NCBI RefSeq assembly: GCF_024700075.1
Contig: NZ_JAJONE010000004.1
Location: 124,001 to 188,000 of the forward strand
From: Hymenobacter sp. J193
Lineage (GTDB): Bacteria; Bacteroidota; Bacteroidia; Cytophagales; Hymenobacteraceae
Direction of reading: 5' to 3'
DNA: 64,000 nt
This document shows positions 63,605 through 64,000 of the stretch, one piece after another. Numbering within the stretch: position 1 is the first letter of the stretch; the number at the start of each line of letters is the position of its first letter. The position numbers and the translations under genes were made by a program. The notes below the pieces were generated by a model. That model did no database searches. It saw nothing but the letters and a program-made list of their open reading frames with translations, and was not told the DNA's origin.

Positions 63605-63647
63605 AGCCAGCGCGGCCCCAAACAAGTCATGGGGCTGCGCTGGCTAA
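63605..63647. terminator. Bidirectional terminator between convergent genes
   Basis: TAGCCAGCGC pairs with GCGCTGGCTA, with inner GCCCC / GGGGC, a long stem directly after the DUF4396 stop, and A/T-rich flanks suited to both directions. Confidence 0.85.
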
Positions 63648-63687
63648 ATCAGAAGGCAGGCGGTGGCCTGCGGCGGTTAAAAAGCTT

Positions 63688-64000
63688 TTAGGCTTTTTTG
63701 ACCAGGGCCATGCCGCACTTGGGGCAGCTGCCGGGCTTGTCGCTGGCGCTGCCTTCGCACTTCATTGGGCATTCGTAAGCAGTACCGGCCATTTTGCCGG
63801 CTTTGGCGGCCGCGTCCAGCTTTTTCAAACCGGGCGCTGAGCGAGCTGCCGTTGGCTTTCACACTCACGATGGCCGTACGCAGCATCGAGCCGGCGGGCA
63901 GGGCGGCCACCAAATGGTCACCGGTGGGCGTAAGCTTGACCGTGCTGGTTTTGCCCGTCGTGCTGAGCAGCATGACGGAGCCGGTAGTGCGGTCAACGGC
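63688..64000 (-). pseudogene. Exported HMBD protein, paralogue of 50922-51479, frameshifted and cut by the window edge
   Basis: The visible frame at the right edge reads AVDRTTGSVMLLSTTGK and continues to SSLSARFEK, matching the middle of the protein at 50922 (GSVMVQTTDNKT, RTAIVSLKNGS). Then the frame shifts. The C-terminal HMBD (AYECPMKCEGSASDKPGSCP followed by KCGMALVKKA, stop at 63688) lies one base away. The extra base is in the T5 run at 63821-63825 (A5 on the coding strand), where the paralogue has one A fewer. Its 5' end is outside the window, so the number of copies of this gene further on is unknown. Confidence 0.75.

Overview
The window looks like part of a metal-resistance plasmid from a GC-rich member of the Bacteroidota, most likely Hymenobacter or a close relative (genus is inference). 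The phylum is supported by TAnnTTTG-type -7 promoter boxes (TACTTTTG, TATGTTTG) and by Bacteroidota-style fusion proteins (RND pump plus TolC, multicopper oxidase plus CopB barrel). The plasmid reading rests on a Rep_3-type initiator (22174-23103) beside a large iteron array (23209-24004). No rRNA, tRNA or CRISPR array was seen.

Layout. (1) 1-13.25 kb, all on the minus strand: a divalent-metal cluster with mntH behind two DtxR/MntR-like palindromes, an outer-membrane barrel, an orphan BsuBI/PstI-type HTH protein, a small Cys-rich protein, a CzcA-CzcC fusion, CzcB, YnfA, a NicO-like membrane protein, a His-rich ZntA-type ATPase and a CDF transporter cut by the window edge. (2) 13.5-22 kb: mobile DNA. 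It holds an IS110 element with a candidate bridge-RNA leader, a TetR regulator with two operators, and a metallo-beta-lactamase-fold gene split by a complete 5,304-bp Tn3-family transposon. That transposon has 38-bp inverted repeats, a TACAT target duplication, tnpA, tnpR and an erythromycin-esterase-like passenger. (3) 22-24 kb: the replication module. (4) 24-30.2 kb: an Avs-like defence candidate, a Cap4-like nuclease continued by a very large STAND NTPase one frame away. (5) 30.4-36.4 kb: an accessory block with a likely graspetide cluster (three-core precursor, ATP-grasp ligase, membrane protein), a tyrosine recombinase and unknown genes. (6) 36.5-64 kb: a very large copper/silver cluster. 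It has a multicopper oxidase, Met-rich and Cys-rich copper binders, CopZ, a copper-storage protein, a cus-type RND operon, CopA, a cupredoxin, DUF305 proteins, a TonB-dependent receptor and two AraC regulators with an N-terminal HMA-like domain.

How it works together. In the copper block I find a repeated promoter layout: a half-site ATYATGCAAG, a second half-site ATTATGTAAA-like about 21 bp downstream, then a TAnnTTTG-like box about 49-53 bp after the start of the first half-site (about 61 at the last promoter). It lies in front of at least eight separate copper genes or operons on both strands. The two HMA-AraC proteins are the obvious candidate regulators. This apparent regulon and the graspetide cluster are the most interesting new signals.

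Caution. Six genes are broken by single-base indels, five of them in homopolymer runs (29330, 37324, 38457, 56900, 63821) and one near 62033. This pattern suggests uncorrected long-read errors more than true pseudogenes and should be settled before any frameshift is interpreted.
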